Shown in pieces: positions 36,732 through 46,000 of a stretch of DNA of 64,000 nucleotides. The DNA is taken from assembly GCA_040385105.1 (NCBI GenBank), contig JAZKHY010000072.1:37666-101665 (forward strand), read 5' to 3'. A model generated the notes under the pieces. It had not been told where the DNA came from. It saw only the letters and a list, made by a program, of their open reading frames with translations, and ran no database searches. Position 1 is the stretch's first letter. Each line of letters starts with the position of its first letter. The stretch comes from JACMQX01 sp040385105 (GTDB lineage Bacteria; Pseudomonadota; Gammaproteobacteria; Burkholderiales; Burkholderiaceae_C). Both the position numbers and the translations under genes were made by a program.

Positions 36732-37276
36732 GTGCCGGCCCCGGCAGGCCCTGGCGGGGTGCGCGAACCCACGAACTGGCGCAATGCCTGGGCCATGCGG
36801 CGGCCGGTCTCGCCCAAGGCATGGGCGGGTGCGTCGCCGATCACGCGCGACAGGTCTTCCTCGATGTCCCAGCGGACGTTGTCCACCAGCCAGTTGATTT
36901 CCGCGGCGAGCTGCACATCGCCTTCAATGCGCACTGCCGGCTTGTCACCGCGCACCGCCGCCTGGGCCAGGCCGAAAGGAGACTCTTCGGTGATGGTCAG
37001 CAGCAGGTCGGCCTTTGCCGTGGCGGGTGCAATGTCGAGCAGCCCGGCTGGTGTGGCCTCCACCTTGATCTCGAATGAGCGCCATCGTGCCTGCACAACG
37101 CGCCCTTTCTGCCGGGCCAGCCGGGCCTGCGCTTCCGGTTCCTGCATGAGGACATGGTTGAGGAACAGCACCACGCGGTGCTGCACTTCATCCACGACCC
37201 AGTCAGGGGGTTGCAGGCTGGCGCTGATCTTCTCGAAGATGCCGTCCAGAAAAGGAAAAGGGGACTGTGTTGCCAT
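36728..37276 (-). CDS. ubiJ: Ubiquinone biosynthesis accessory factor UbiJ (SCP2 domain)
   Basis: A 182-residue SCP2-domain protein, the UbiJ lipid-binding partner of the Ubi hydroxylase metabolon. Hydrophobic SCP2 segments (LLDIAPATAKADLLLTI, VRIEGDVQLAAEINWLV) are followed by the UbiJ helix WDIEEDLSRVIGDAPAHAL. It lies between the Tim44-like gene and ubiB and overlaps ubiB as ATGA. The repeat element at 37328-37414 fills most of the gap upstream. Confidence 0.88.
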   Translation of the reverse strand: MATQSPFPFLDGIFEKISASLQPPDWVVDEVQHRVVLFLNHVLMQEPEAQARLARQKGRVVQARWRSFEIKVEATPAGLLDIAPATAKADLLLTITEESPFGLAQAAVRGDKPAVRIEGDVQLAAEINWLVDNVRWDIEEDLSRVIGDAPAHALGETGRRMAQALRQFVGSRTPPGPAGAGT

Positions 37277-37327
37277 GCCCCATTATTCCTGAAGACGAAT
37301 GGAAGAGGAGGTCAATTCGCGGGAACC

Positions 37328-37414
37328 GTGGAACCGCCCTTCGACAAGCTCAGGGCGGGCCACTGGCGCCGCCCCCAGTGGGGGGAGGCCGGCAAAGCCG
37401 GCTTCGGGGGGCGT
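37328..37414. repeat. REP-like palindromic element, copy A
   Basis: Starts GTGGAACCG and ends CTTCGGGGGGCGTC directly before the Tim44-like stop codon. It holds two stem regions, the central one with CCCCAGTGGGGGGAGG and the last with GCCGGCAAAGCCGGC. The same flanks and core occur in copy B at 57391-57467. It lies between ubiJ and the Tim44-like gene. Confidence 0.75.
37334..37358. repeat. CCGCCCT-TCGACAAGCTC-AGGGCGG repeat inside copy A
   Basis: A 7-base perfect inverted repeat around TCGACAAGCTC. The sequence CTTCGACAAGCTCAGG is familiar from dispersed repeats in many bacterial genomes. It sits in the first stem of copy A where copy B has a shorter stem, so it looks like a nested insertion. 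Confidence 0.6.
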
Positions 37415-38440
37415 CTACTGCAGGGCCTGCACGCCTGCGACCAGCCAGCCCATGTTGCCGCTCTTGGGCTTGGTCATGTTCCAGACTTCGCGGAACGGGC
37501 TCGGGCCTGAGGACGGTTCCTCGCGGATCATGCCCGAGAACTCGACGCTGGCCATGTAGGCATCGCCCAGGTCCTCGATACCCAGCAGCTGCGCCTCAAG
37601 CATGACCACGTCGGTCTTGTTGGGTTGCCCGGCCATGTGGTTTTCGCGCTCGGACAGCTGGGTCTGGATTTCCGACACCATGCCGTCGGTCATCATCGAA
37701 CGCAGCGTGGCAATGTCTGCGCGGTCCCAGGCGTCCTGCAGCGTCACGAAGTTGCGCTTGGCTGCGCCGAGGAAACCCGGGGTGTCGAAGCCCTCGGGAA
37801 TGCCCCAGGCCTGTGAGCCGGCGAGCGCCGAGCCGATCATCGAGCCGCCGGCTGCTGCACCACCCTGGTACTTCGATGCCTCAAAGGCCATGCTGCTGCG
37901 CTCCCAGGGCCGGGCTGACGCGTCATTGCCGACGTGATCGGGGCTGTAGTCACGCGGAGCAGCGGCAGCGGCCGGGTAGTTGCCCGCGCCTGCACCGGCC
38001 CCCTGGAACGCGAAGGGCCCTGCCGCCTGCTGCGCAGGACGCTTGCGCGCCCGCATGATCATGCCGATGACGACCATGATGACCATGGCCAGCAGTGCAA
38101 TGAGGATGAACTGCCCGAACGCCTCGCCAAGGCCGAGCGAACTGGCCAGCCAGGCCAGGCCCAGGCCAGCGGCCAGGCCACCGAGCATTGCGCCCCACGG
38201 ACGCTTGGGCGCGGCAGCCGGCGTCGCAGCCGGTGCGGCCGCAGGCTTGGCGGCTGAATTGCTGGCGTTCTGTGCGGTGTTGCCGGGTGCCGCCGGTGCG
38301 GGAGCCGCATCGCGCTTGGTCACGTTGCCGGACTGCTTGCCGAACGACGAGCCACCACCCAGGCGGCGCGCAGCTTCGGCGTCAAGGCTGGCCAGCGCCA
38401 GGAAACCCACCAACACAACGGAAAGAAATTTCATGTTCAT
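37415..38440 (-). CDS. Tim44-like domain membrane protein
   Basis: A 341-residue protein with a signal peptide or anchor (residues 3-24), a low-complexity Ala/Pro/Asn region (about 44-80), two close membrane helices (about 84-103 and 109-131) and a C-terminal Tim44-like domain (about 215-341, AWDRADIATLRSMMTDGMVSEI). The Tim44 fold suggests lipid or protein binding at the membrane. The ATG at 38440 is preceded by GGAG with 5 bases of spacing; another ATG lies two codons later. It sits between ubiE and ubiJ, so a link with ubiquinone synthesis is likely but unproved. Confidence 0.85.
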   Translation of the reverse strand: MNMKFLSVVLVGFLALASLDAEAARRLGGGSSFGKQSGNVTKRDAAPAPAAPGNTAQNASNSAAKPAAAPAATPAAAPKRPWGAMLGGLAAGLGLAWLASSLGLGEAFGQFILIALLAMVIMVVIGMIMRARKRPAQQAAGPFAFQGAGAGAGNYPAAAAAPRDYSPDHVGNDASARPWERSSMAFEASKYQGGAAAGGSMIGSALAGSQAWGIPEGFDTPGFLGAAKRNFVTLQDAWDRADIATLRSMMTDGMVSEIQTQLSERENHMAGQPNKTDVVMLEAQLLGIEDLGDAYMASVEFSGMIREEPSSGPSPFREVWNMTKPKSGNMGWLVAGVQALQ

Positions 38441-38473
38441 ACCAGCTCCAGATTCAATGTCCAAACTGCAATG

Positions 38474-39205
38474 TCAACACTTGATTGCAACATGCAAAGC
38501 CACCACGCCCCCGGTGAGGTTGTGATAGTCCACATGACCAAAACCGTCTTTCTTCATCATCGCCTTGAGTTCTTCCTGCCCCGGGTGCATGCGGATGGAC
38601 TCGGCGAGGTAGCGGTAGCTGGAGTCGTCGCCTGCCACCAGCGCGCCGAGCTTCGGGAGCACATTGAAGGAATACCAGTCGTAGGCTTTTTCCAGCGGCC
38701 GCGCCACCTTTGAAAACTCGAGCACCAGCAACTTGCCGCCGGGCTTGAGCACGCGGTTCATCTCGCGAAGCGCCGCATCCTTGTCGGTCATGTTGCGCAG
38801 GCCAAAGGCCACGCTCACCACGTCGAAATGATTGTCCTGGAACGGGAGCTTTTCGGCGTCGCACACCATCGTGGGCAAGGCCACGCCGGCGTCGAGCAGG
38901 CGGTCACGGCCGGTGCGAAGCATGGCTTCGTTGATGTCGGTGTGAACAACCCGGCCGGTGCTGCCGACCTTTTTCGCGAATGCCAGCGCCAGGTCGCCGG
39001 TGCCGCCGGCGATGTCAAGAACCTGCGAGCCCTCGCGCACATTGGCCACCATGACGGTGTAGGCCTTCCAGGCCCGGTGAAGACCCATGGACATCAGGTC
39101 GTTCATCACGTCGTACTTCGGCGCGACGGAGTCGAACACGCCGCGCACCCGGCGGGCCTTCTCGGCCTCGTCGACGGTCTGGAAACCAAAATGGGTCGTC
39201 GTCAT
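38474..39205 (-). CDS. ubiE: Ubiquinone/menaquinone C-methyltransferase UbiE
   Basis: S-adenosylmethionine-dependent methyltransferase that methylates the demethyl-quinone ring. The 243-residue protein has the family signature FDSVAPKYDVMNDLMS, SAM-binding LDIAGGTGDLA and FGLRNM. The ATG at 39205 (MTTTHFGFQ) is preferred to one 14 codons upstream on family length. It is followed by the Tim44-like gene, ubiJ and ubiB, all on the minus strand. The DUF971 gene is upstream with a 90-base gap. Confidence 0.95.
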   Translation of the reverse strand: MTTTHFGFQTVDEAEKARRVRGVFDSVAPKYDVMNDLMSMGLHRAWKAYTVMVANVREGSQVLDIAGGTGDLALAFAKKVGSTGRVVHTDINEAMLRTGRDRLLDAGVALPTMVCDAEKLPFQDNHFDVVSVAFGLRNMTDKDAALREMNRVLKPGGKLLVLEFSKVARPLEKAYDWYSFNVLPKLGALVAGDDSSYRYLAESIRMHPGQEELKAMMKKDGFGHVDYHNLTGGVVALHVAIKC

Positions 39206-39295
39206 GCCTTCAATGCTAGGGCCGAAATGGTTCACGCCCAGCCACAACCCTGCACCAGATCGGGGAATCTGTCGTGATTTTGATGAATTGCCGCC

Positions 39296-39709
39296 TCAGT
39301 GGCTGGCGCAACCTTGTGCAGCCTTGTCAATCATCGGCGTATCGCGGTCGACGCCGGCAGCTTCCAGCCGCGCGGTGTAGTCCGACCACAGCTTGTCCTG
39401 CTGCGAGCCGAGAAAGTAGAGGTAGTCCCAGGAAAAGATGCCGGTGTCATGCCCGTCGGAGAACGTGGGCTGCACCGCATAGTTGCCCACCGGCTCCAGC
39501 GCCACGAGATCGACGTCGCGCTTGCCGGTCTGCAGGACTTCCTGGCCCGGGCCGTGACCCTGGACCTCGGCCGATGGCGAATACACCCGCATCAGCTCGA
39601 AGGGAATTCGAAAGCTTGCACCGTCGGAAAATGCCACTTCCAGGACCTTCGACTGGCCGTGAACCGTCAATGCCTGGGGCGTTGGCGCCCCAGCCTGCAA
39701 ACCTGCCAT
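39296..39709 (-). CDS. DUF971 (gamma-butyrobetaine hydroxylase-like N-terminal) protein
   Basis: A 137-residue protein of the DUF971 family, with the conserved pattern VHGQSKVLEVAFSDGASFRI, GNYAVQPTFSDGHDTGIFSW and YLYFLG. The family may bind iron or Fe-S through conserved His and Asp, but no function is established. The start at 39709 follows GGGAG with 6 bases of spacing; a longer start would overlap the TpsB gene. DUF971 genes frequently precede ubiE in beta-proteobacteria. Confidence 0.85.
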   Translation of the reverse strand: MAGLQAGAPTPQALTVHGQSKVLEVAFSDGASFRIPFELMRVYSPSAEVQGHGPGQEVLQTGKRDVDLVALEPVGNYAVQPTFSDGHDTGIFSWDYLYFLGSQQDKLWSDYTARLEAAGVDRDTPMIDKAAQGCASH

Positions 39710-39746
39710 GGAAAACTCCCGGAGAGAAACCCGCCGCGCCCGGAAA

Positions 39747-41390
39747 CTAGAAGCGGATCGACAGGTTGAGGTGGATCTTGTCGTCACCCTTCTGCGGAGA
39801 ACTGGAGTTGACAGTCACGGGAACGACGCTGCCGGTGATGATACGGCCATAGTCGGCCGACACGGCAAAGCTGGTGGAAGCGTAGCGAAGGCCCAGCCCC
39901 ATGCTGGTGAGCCGGTCGCTGGACGGCTTGGTCGTGCCATTGGGATTCTTGTTGCCGAGCCAGCCTGCATCCACAAAACCGAGGAAACGCAGGCCCGTGG
40001 CAACTTCAGGCGTGGTGATCTCGACCGAGGTGAACAGGCCCTTGTCGCCGGAGATCGGGCGCTCGCCGGTACCGCGCACCGACGATGCGCCGCCCAGGCC
40101 GAACTGCTCGCCGGATATGAGCGCGTCAGGGCTGAACTGCGCCTGGCCGCGAACGCTCCACAGCCATTTGCCCGCAAAGCCCGCGACGTAGCTGGCGCCG
40201 CCGCGCAGCGCCTTCCAGGAGGCGGTGGTGATGCGGGGGTCTTCGGTCTGGTAGGAGGTCAGGTCGTTGTACGAGCCGCTGCCGGTGTTGGCCGCAAATT
40301 CGGCGTTGTAGCTCCAGAAGGAAGCGTCAGACTCCATGCGGGCGTTGTAGCCCACGGAGAGCGGACGGCTGCGGCGGCTGGTCTGGCCCGGGACCGGAAC
40401 GCCATTGATCTGGGTGACGTCAAATACCTTGTCGTCCAGGCCCACGGTGACGTAGCCGCGGTAGCCGCCGTCCGGCGGCAGGTAATGCGTGTAATTGAGG
40501 CCGAAGGTATGGCCGGCGCCGGTGCTGCTGAAGGCGCCGAAATTGCCCACTACGTCCGAGTGCGTGTAGCTGGCGCCAATGACACCGCCCAGCGCATACA
40601 GCGGGACGCGGTAGTTCAGGCCGACCTGCTTGACGTCACTCATCCGCGCCAGCGACGTTGTGTACGCACCGACGAACTGGTGGTCCAGGTTGAACAGGTT
40701 GGAATGGCCGCCGGCAAAGGTCAGGCGGTCGCGGCCGGTGGACGATGAGCCGGTGTTGCTGGAGCTGATCGAGAAGTTCCAGGGCTTGTTTTCCTTGACG
40801 ACGATGTTCGCGTCGATCTTGTCCGGCTCCTCGGACTCCTTGAGCGACACCTGGATCTGCTTGCCCTGGTTCTCGTTGGCAATGGCCGTCTGGACGGCGA
40901 GCGTGCGGAAGTTGGGCGTGCTGCCTTCGCGCAGCTCGGGCACACTGCGGCGGATGTTGGCCTCGTCAAGCGTGGTCCGGCCTTCAGTGCTGACCTTGCC
41001 GATGGCGAATTTGACGATGGTCAGCGTGACGGTATCGCCGACTTCCTGGGGTGGCAGTGCCACGCGGTGCAATCCGAAGCCTTTGTCGCGCAGCGCGGTT
41101 TCCAGGGCCTGGGTTGCCTTCTGCAGGGTGTCGATGGTTGCATCGGCGCGCAGGAAGGGCGCGAGCACCCGGGTGGTATCGCCATCGCCAAGCGGGTTGT
41201 CGCCGGTGATCTTGAAGCCCTTGATGGCAAAGGTAGGCGTCGTGGACGCCGGCATGGGCGCCGCTGCGGGCGAAGGCGACTGGGCCAGCGCGGTGGATGA
41301 AGCTGCCAGCAGCAGGACAGAGGCCGCAATGGCATGAACCCGGCCAGTGAAACCGTGTTGCCGCAGCGCTGTGTCAAACCCTGAATTCAT
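39747..41390 (-). CDS. ShlB/FhaC-family outer-membrane transporter (TpsB)
   Basis: Outer-membrane component of a two-partner secretion system. The 547-residue protein has a signal peptide (about 1-36, ending STALAQ), a POTRA domain (about 52-130, FAIKGFKITGDNPLGDGD), a second POTRA-like stretch, and a 16-strand barrel region ending in LSIRF, with C-terminal Phe as in barrel proteins. The conserved barrel segment LISGEQFGLGGASSVRG is present. No large TpsA exoprotein is encoded next to it within the window; the gene upstream encodes a FecR-type protein. Its partner must be elsewhere, or it serves another cargo. Confidence 0.86.
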   Translation of the reverse strand: MNSGFDTALRQHGFTGRVHAIAASVLLLAASSTALAQSPSPAAAPMPASTTPTFAIKGFKITGDNPLGDGDTTRVLAPFLRADATIDTLQKATQALETALRDKGFGLHRVALPPQEVGDTVTLTIVKFAIGKVSTEGRTTLDEANIRRSVPELREGSTPNFRTLAVQTAIANENQGKQIQVSLKESEEPDKIDANIVVKENKPWNFSISSSNTGSSSTGRDRLTFAGGHSNLFNLDHQFVGAYTTSLARMSDVKQVGLNYRVPLYALGGVIGASYTHSDVVGNFGAFSSTGAGHTFGLNYTHYLPPDGGYRGYVTVGLDDKVFDVTQINGVPVPGQTSRRSRPLSVGYNARMESDASFWSYNAEFAANTGSGSYNDLTSYQTEDPRITTASWKALRGGASYVAGFAGKWLWSVRGQAQFSPDALISGEQFGLGGASSVRGTGERPISGDKGLFTSVEITTPEVATGLRFLGFVDAGWLGNKNPNGTTKPSSDRLTSMGLGLRYASTSFAVSADYGRIITGSVVPVTVNSSSPQKGDDKIHLNLSIRF

Positions 41391-41492
41391 ACTCTGACCC
41401 GCTTCTTTCGCTCGTGGACGCGCCCACTTCTAACGCATTGTTACATCACCGCCAGAGGCTTGTCACGCCCTGAAACAGGGAAATCCATGCCT

Positions 41493-42842
41493 CTAATTGC
41501 ACACTTTCCCGGTGTTGATGCCGCTGTCGCCAAGGATGCTGGCAAGCATCGGGTTGCGGCTGTTGGGCAGCGGCAACCTGTCAAATTCAAGAAACTTGGG
41601 AATCTGGTTCGGGCGGGCGGTGCCGCCGTTGTCGCCGGCAAAACCCGCCTCACCCTTGCCCAGATGGAGGATTTCGCGGGTGGTCGCGATCTCGATGTGC
41701 CCGTCGCGCACGAAGACGAACAGGCCCTCCTGGTCTTCGGGAACGTCGTTGCTGGAAAACAACTGTCTGGTATCGACGGGCACGCCGTCGGGCCGCTGCA
41801 GATCCTGCAGTGTCGGGCCGGTCAGCGCCCTGATTCCGGCCGGACCGACAAACAGGCCCTGCCCTGCTTCCAGCGCCTGGAGCGCCGTGAGCCCGGTGGG
41901 CGTGACCACAATCGAGCCCAGCCAGGTGAAGAAACTGCAGCCGTCGTCACCGCAGTCCAGGTCCAGGCCGGTGCCGCGGATGCCAATGGTGGCGGTTGAT
42001 GTTGCAAACCCGACGTTGCGGGTATTGGCCTTGCCGATCAGGCCGGTCAGCGCCCGGACCGAGCCGCGCAGCAGCGACACGAGGAACCGGCCTTCACCGG
42101 GGTTCTTGTCGTCATAGACGAAGTTGTCCACCCGGAAGCGGGTGGCGCCGCCGAGCGTGACGCGGCTGTCGTCGCGGAAGGCCAGCACGGCCTTGGTACC
42201 GCTGGCCGTCTCGACCAGGTCGCCCGGGTAAACGCTGCCACCGTCCACCAGGCGGCGCCGGGTTCCGCCGCCGTCCACGGCCTCGAGGACGCCCTGGGTC
42301 GACACGACCTTGGCGCTGGCCTGCACGGCGTTGGGACGGGTGCGCTCCTGGATCCTGGAAGACTCGGTGCCGCAGTCCTTTGCGCAGACGCGCGCGTCGA
42401 AATCAGTGCCCCGGATGCCGATGGTGGCAGTGTTGGTCTGGATGCGCGCTGCATTGGGGGACGACTTGGCGATGAGGCCGGTGACGGCCCGCATGCCGCC
42501 CCGCAGGAGCTGCATCACCATGCTGTTGTCGGGCGCATTCTGGGCGAACTTGTATTGCTGCAGGACGAGCTCGGAATTGGGGCGGACGGTCATGCGGGTG
42601 CCGTCCTCGAGCTTGATGATGGCTGACGCACCGTCGGAGGTCGTGAGCCGGTCGCCTTCACGCAGCGGCAGGCCCTTGCCAAGGGTGCGGGGCGTTTGCC
42701 CCGGCGTCTGCGCAAAGCCGACGCCGCGCGAGAACTCCACCTCGCCGGCAGCCTGCGCCAGCGCGCCGCCGGACAGGAGCAGCAGGCACAGGCCCAGCAT
42801 GGCGGGCCTCGGCTGCTTGTTGGTTTTCACTGGGGCAATCAT
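41493..42842 (-). CDS. Secreted protein with duplicated FecR domains
   Basis: A 449-residue protein with a signal peptide (about 1-30, ending GALAQA) and two FecR-type domains, each with the pattern of a ramp-up LREGD or YPGD segment, RLT or RVT and a TATIGIRGT motif. The first repeat ends TNTATIGIRGTDF, the second TSTATIGIRGTGL. Cysteines follow each repeat (CAKDC, CGDDGC). There is no C-terminal membrane helix, so it is likely periplasmic or exported. The start at 42842 has a perfect AGGAGG 7 bases upstream. It lies 102 bases upstream of the TpsB gene on the same strand. Confidence 0.83.
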   Translation of the reverse strand: MIAPVKTNKQPRPAMLGLCLLLLSGGALAQAAGEVEFSRGVGFAQTPGQTPRTLGKGLPLREGDRLTTSDGASAIIKLEDGTRMTVRPNSELVLQQYKFAQNAPDNSMVMQLLRGGMRAVTGLIAKSSPNAARIQTNTATIGIRGTDFDARVCAKDCGTESSRIQERTRPNAVQASAKVVSTQGVLEAVDGGGTRRRLVDGGSVYPGDLVETASGTKAVLAFRDDSRVTLGGATRFRVDNFVYDDKNPGEGRFLVSLLRGSVRALTGLIGKANTRNVGFATSTATIGIRGTGLDLDCGDDGCSFFTWLGSIVVTPTGLTALQALEAGQGLFVGPAGIRALTGPTLQDLQRPDGVPVDTRQLFSSNDVPEDQEGLFVFVRDGHIEIATTREILHLGKGEAGFAGDNGGTARPNQIPKFLEFDRLPLPNSRNPMLASILGDSGINTGKVCN

Positions 42843-43063
42843 CGCGAAACCTCCTGAAACTGGCGGCCTGCATGCAGGCAATCCGGGCCACGCAGCACAT
42901 GCGGACGGCTACAACGCCTGCTTACCGCAGTTACCAACGCTTTCCGGACTAATGGCTTACTTTAGGCGTTTTCGCGCGGTTGGCATAGCCCGCATCTGAG
43001 GGGGTAGCTGCCGGGCACCGTTAGTGAACGTGAGAATTTCACGGTCCAACCGCTTTTGAGGCT

Positions 43064-43080
43064 GCGGGCGGTCCGCCCGC
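43064..43080. repeat. Palindrome GCGGGCGG-T-CCGCCCGC
   Basis: A perfect 8-base inverted repeat with a single central base, just after the stop codon of the FAD/Fe-S dehydrogenase (7 bases). No T run follows on the minus strand, so it may stabilise the 3' end or act as a weak terminator. Confidence 0.45.
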
Positions 43081-43086
43081 CTGCGC

Positions 43087-46000
43087 CTAAACCAGCACCC
43101 GCTCTATGCCGCCTGCATTGGCCGCCTCAATGTAATCAGGCATCCAGCTGTCGCCAAGAATCTGGTTGGCCATCTCGACCACGATGTAGTCCGCCTCCAG
43201 GAGGCCGTTTTGCAGGTCATTGCCGTAGCGGCTCAGGCCCTGCAGGCAGCTCGGGCAGCTGGTCAGGATCTTGACGTTGTCCTTTGGCGACAGATTGCCC
43301 AGCTCGCGCAGCTGCGCCGCATCCTTGTTCAGCTCCTCTTCCTTGCGGAAGCGGACCTGCGTGGAGATGTCGGGGCGGGTGACTCCCAGCGTGCCCGACT
43401 CGCCGCAGCAGCGGTCGGCCTTGAGGACCTTGTCGCCCATCAGCGCCTTGACGGTCTTCATCGGCTCCTGCAGCTTCATCGGGCTGTGGCAGGGGTCGTG
43501 GTACAGGTAGGCGCCGCCGCCCGGGAGGGTGATGTTCTTCTCCAGCAGGTATTCGTGGATGTCGATGATCCGGCAGCCCGGGAAGATCTTGTCGAATTCA
43601 TAGCCCTGCAACTGGTCGTAGCAGGTGCCGCAGGAGACCACCACGGTCTTGATGTCCAGGTAGTTCAGCGTATTGGCCACGCGGTGGAACAGCACCCGGT
43701 TGTCGGTGATGATCTTCTCGGCCTTGTCGAACTGGCCGCTGCCGCGCTGCGGGTAGCCGCAGCACAGGTAACCCGGCGGCAGCACCGTCTGCACGCCCGC
43801 ATGCCAGAGCATGGCCTGGGTGGCCAGCCCCACCTGGCTGAACAGCCGCTCCGAGCCGCAGCCCGGGAAATAGAACACCGCCTCGGTCTCGGCATTGGTG
43901 GACGCCGGGTTACGGATGATCGGGACATAGTCCTTGTCCTCGATGTCCAGCAGCGCGCGCGCGGTCTTCTTGGGCAGGCCGGCCGGCATCTTCTTGTTGA
44001 TGAAGTGGATCACCTGCTCTTTCACCGGCGCCTTGCCCACGGTGGCCGGGGGTTTGGCCGTCTGCTTGCGGGCGAGCCCGCGCAGCAGGTCGTTGGCCAG
44101 GCGCTGGGCCTTGAAGCCGACATCGACCATGGCCGAACGCATGAACTTGATGGTCTCGGGGTTGGTCGCATTCAGGAAGAACATGGCTGCCGCATTGCCG
44201 GGGCGGAAGGACTTCTGGCCCATCTTGCGCAGCAGGTTGCGCATGTTCATCGACACATCGCCAAAGTCGATCTTCACCGGGCACGGCGACAGGCACTTGT
44301 GGCAGACGGTGCAGTGGTCGGCCACGTCCTCGAACTCCTCCCAGTGCTTGATGGACACGCCGCGGCGCGTCTGCTCCTCATACAGGAAGGCTTCGATCAG
44401 CAGCGAGGTCGCCAGGATCTTGTTGCGCGGGCTGTACAGCAGGTTGGCGCGCGGCACATGGGTGGCGCACACCGGCTTGCACTTGCCGCAGCGCAGGCAG
44501 TCCTTGATGCTGTCGGCGATGGCGCCGATGTCCGACTGCTGCATGATCAGCGACTCATGGCCCATCAGGCCGAAGCTCGGGGTGTACGCATTGGTCAGGT
44601 CGGCCGGCAGCGCAGAATCCTTCAGCAGCTTGCCCTTGTTGAACCGGCCTTCGGGGTCGACCCTCGCCTTGTACTGGGTGAAGTCGTGCATCTCGGCGTC
44701 GGTCAGGAACTCCAGCTTGGTGATGCCGATGCCGTGCTCGCCCGAGATCACGCCGTCCAGGCTGCGCGCCAGCGCCATGATGCGCTCGACCGCCTGGTGG
44801 GCGGTCTGGAGCATTTCATAGTTGTCGCTGTTGACGGGAATGTTGGTGTGCACATTACCGTCGCCGGCATGCATGTGCAGGGCCACCCAGACGCGGCCCT
44901 TCAGCACCCGCTGGTGGATGGCGTTGCATTCGTCCAGGATCGGCAGGAACGCCGCGCCCGCGAAAATGTCCATCAGCTCCGCGCGGATCTGCTTCTTCCA
45001 GCTCGCGCGCAGCGTGTGGTCCTGCAGCTGCGGGAACAGCGTGTCCACGTTCTGCAGCCAGTCCTGCCACTGCGCGCGCACCCCGCGCACCAGTGCCAGC
45101 GCCTGGCCGACCCGGTCTTCCAGCAGCTCTGCAGACGGGATCTCGCTGGCATCGTCCTGCTTGCCCAGTGGCAGGTTGCCACGCTCGAAGAAGGCTTCCA
45201 GCGCGTCGGCGAGGGCGATCTTGTTGCGCAGGCTCAGCTCGATGTTGATGCGCTCGATGCCTTCGGTGTATTCACCCATGCGCGGCAGCGGGATCACCAC
45301 GTCTTCATTGATCTTGAAGGCATTGGTGTGCTTTGAAATCGCCGCCGTGCGCTTGCGGTCGAGCCAGAACTTCTTGCGCGCCTCGGGGCTGATGGCGATG
45401 AAGCCCTCGCCGTTGCGCGAATTGGCAATCCGCACAACTTCCGATGTGGCGCGGGCCACGGCGTCGGCATCGTCGCCGGCAATGTCGCCAAACAGCACCA
45501 TCTTGGGCAAGCCGCCTGAATTTTCGTGGCTGCCGCGTTTGGACTTGGTTGCGTAGCCCACGGCCTTCAGGTAACGGTCGTCCAGGTGCTCCAGGCCTGC
45601 CAGCACCGCGCCGCCCCGCTTTGCCTCGGCGAACATGAAGTCCTTGATCTCGACGATGCTCGGCACCGCGTCCTTTGCATTGCCGAAGAACTCCAGGCAG
45701 ACGGTGCGCACATGCTGTGGCATGCGGTGCACGATCCAGCGGCCCGAGGTGATGAGGCCGTCGCAACCTTCCTTCTGGATGCCCGGCAGGCCGGAGAGGA
45801 ACTTGTCCGTCACATCCTTGCCCAGGCCCTCCTTGCGGAAGGTGCGGCCCGGGATGTCCAGCCGCTCGGTGCGGATGGGCGTCTTGCCGTCGGCCTCGAA
45901 GTACTTGAGCTCGAAGCTGGCCGTCTCGACGTCGTGGATCTTGCCCAGGTTGTGGTTGATGCGGGTGACTTCTAGCCACTGTGCATCCGGCGTGACCATG

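Noticed and set aside
42843..43086. Regulatory RNA in the 244-base gap upstream of the FecR-repeat gene
   Set aside because: Apart from the AGGAGG site and the palindrome at 43064-43080, no conserved structure could be recognised by eye.
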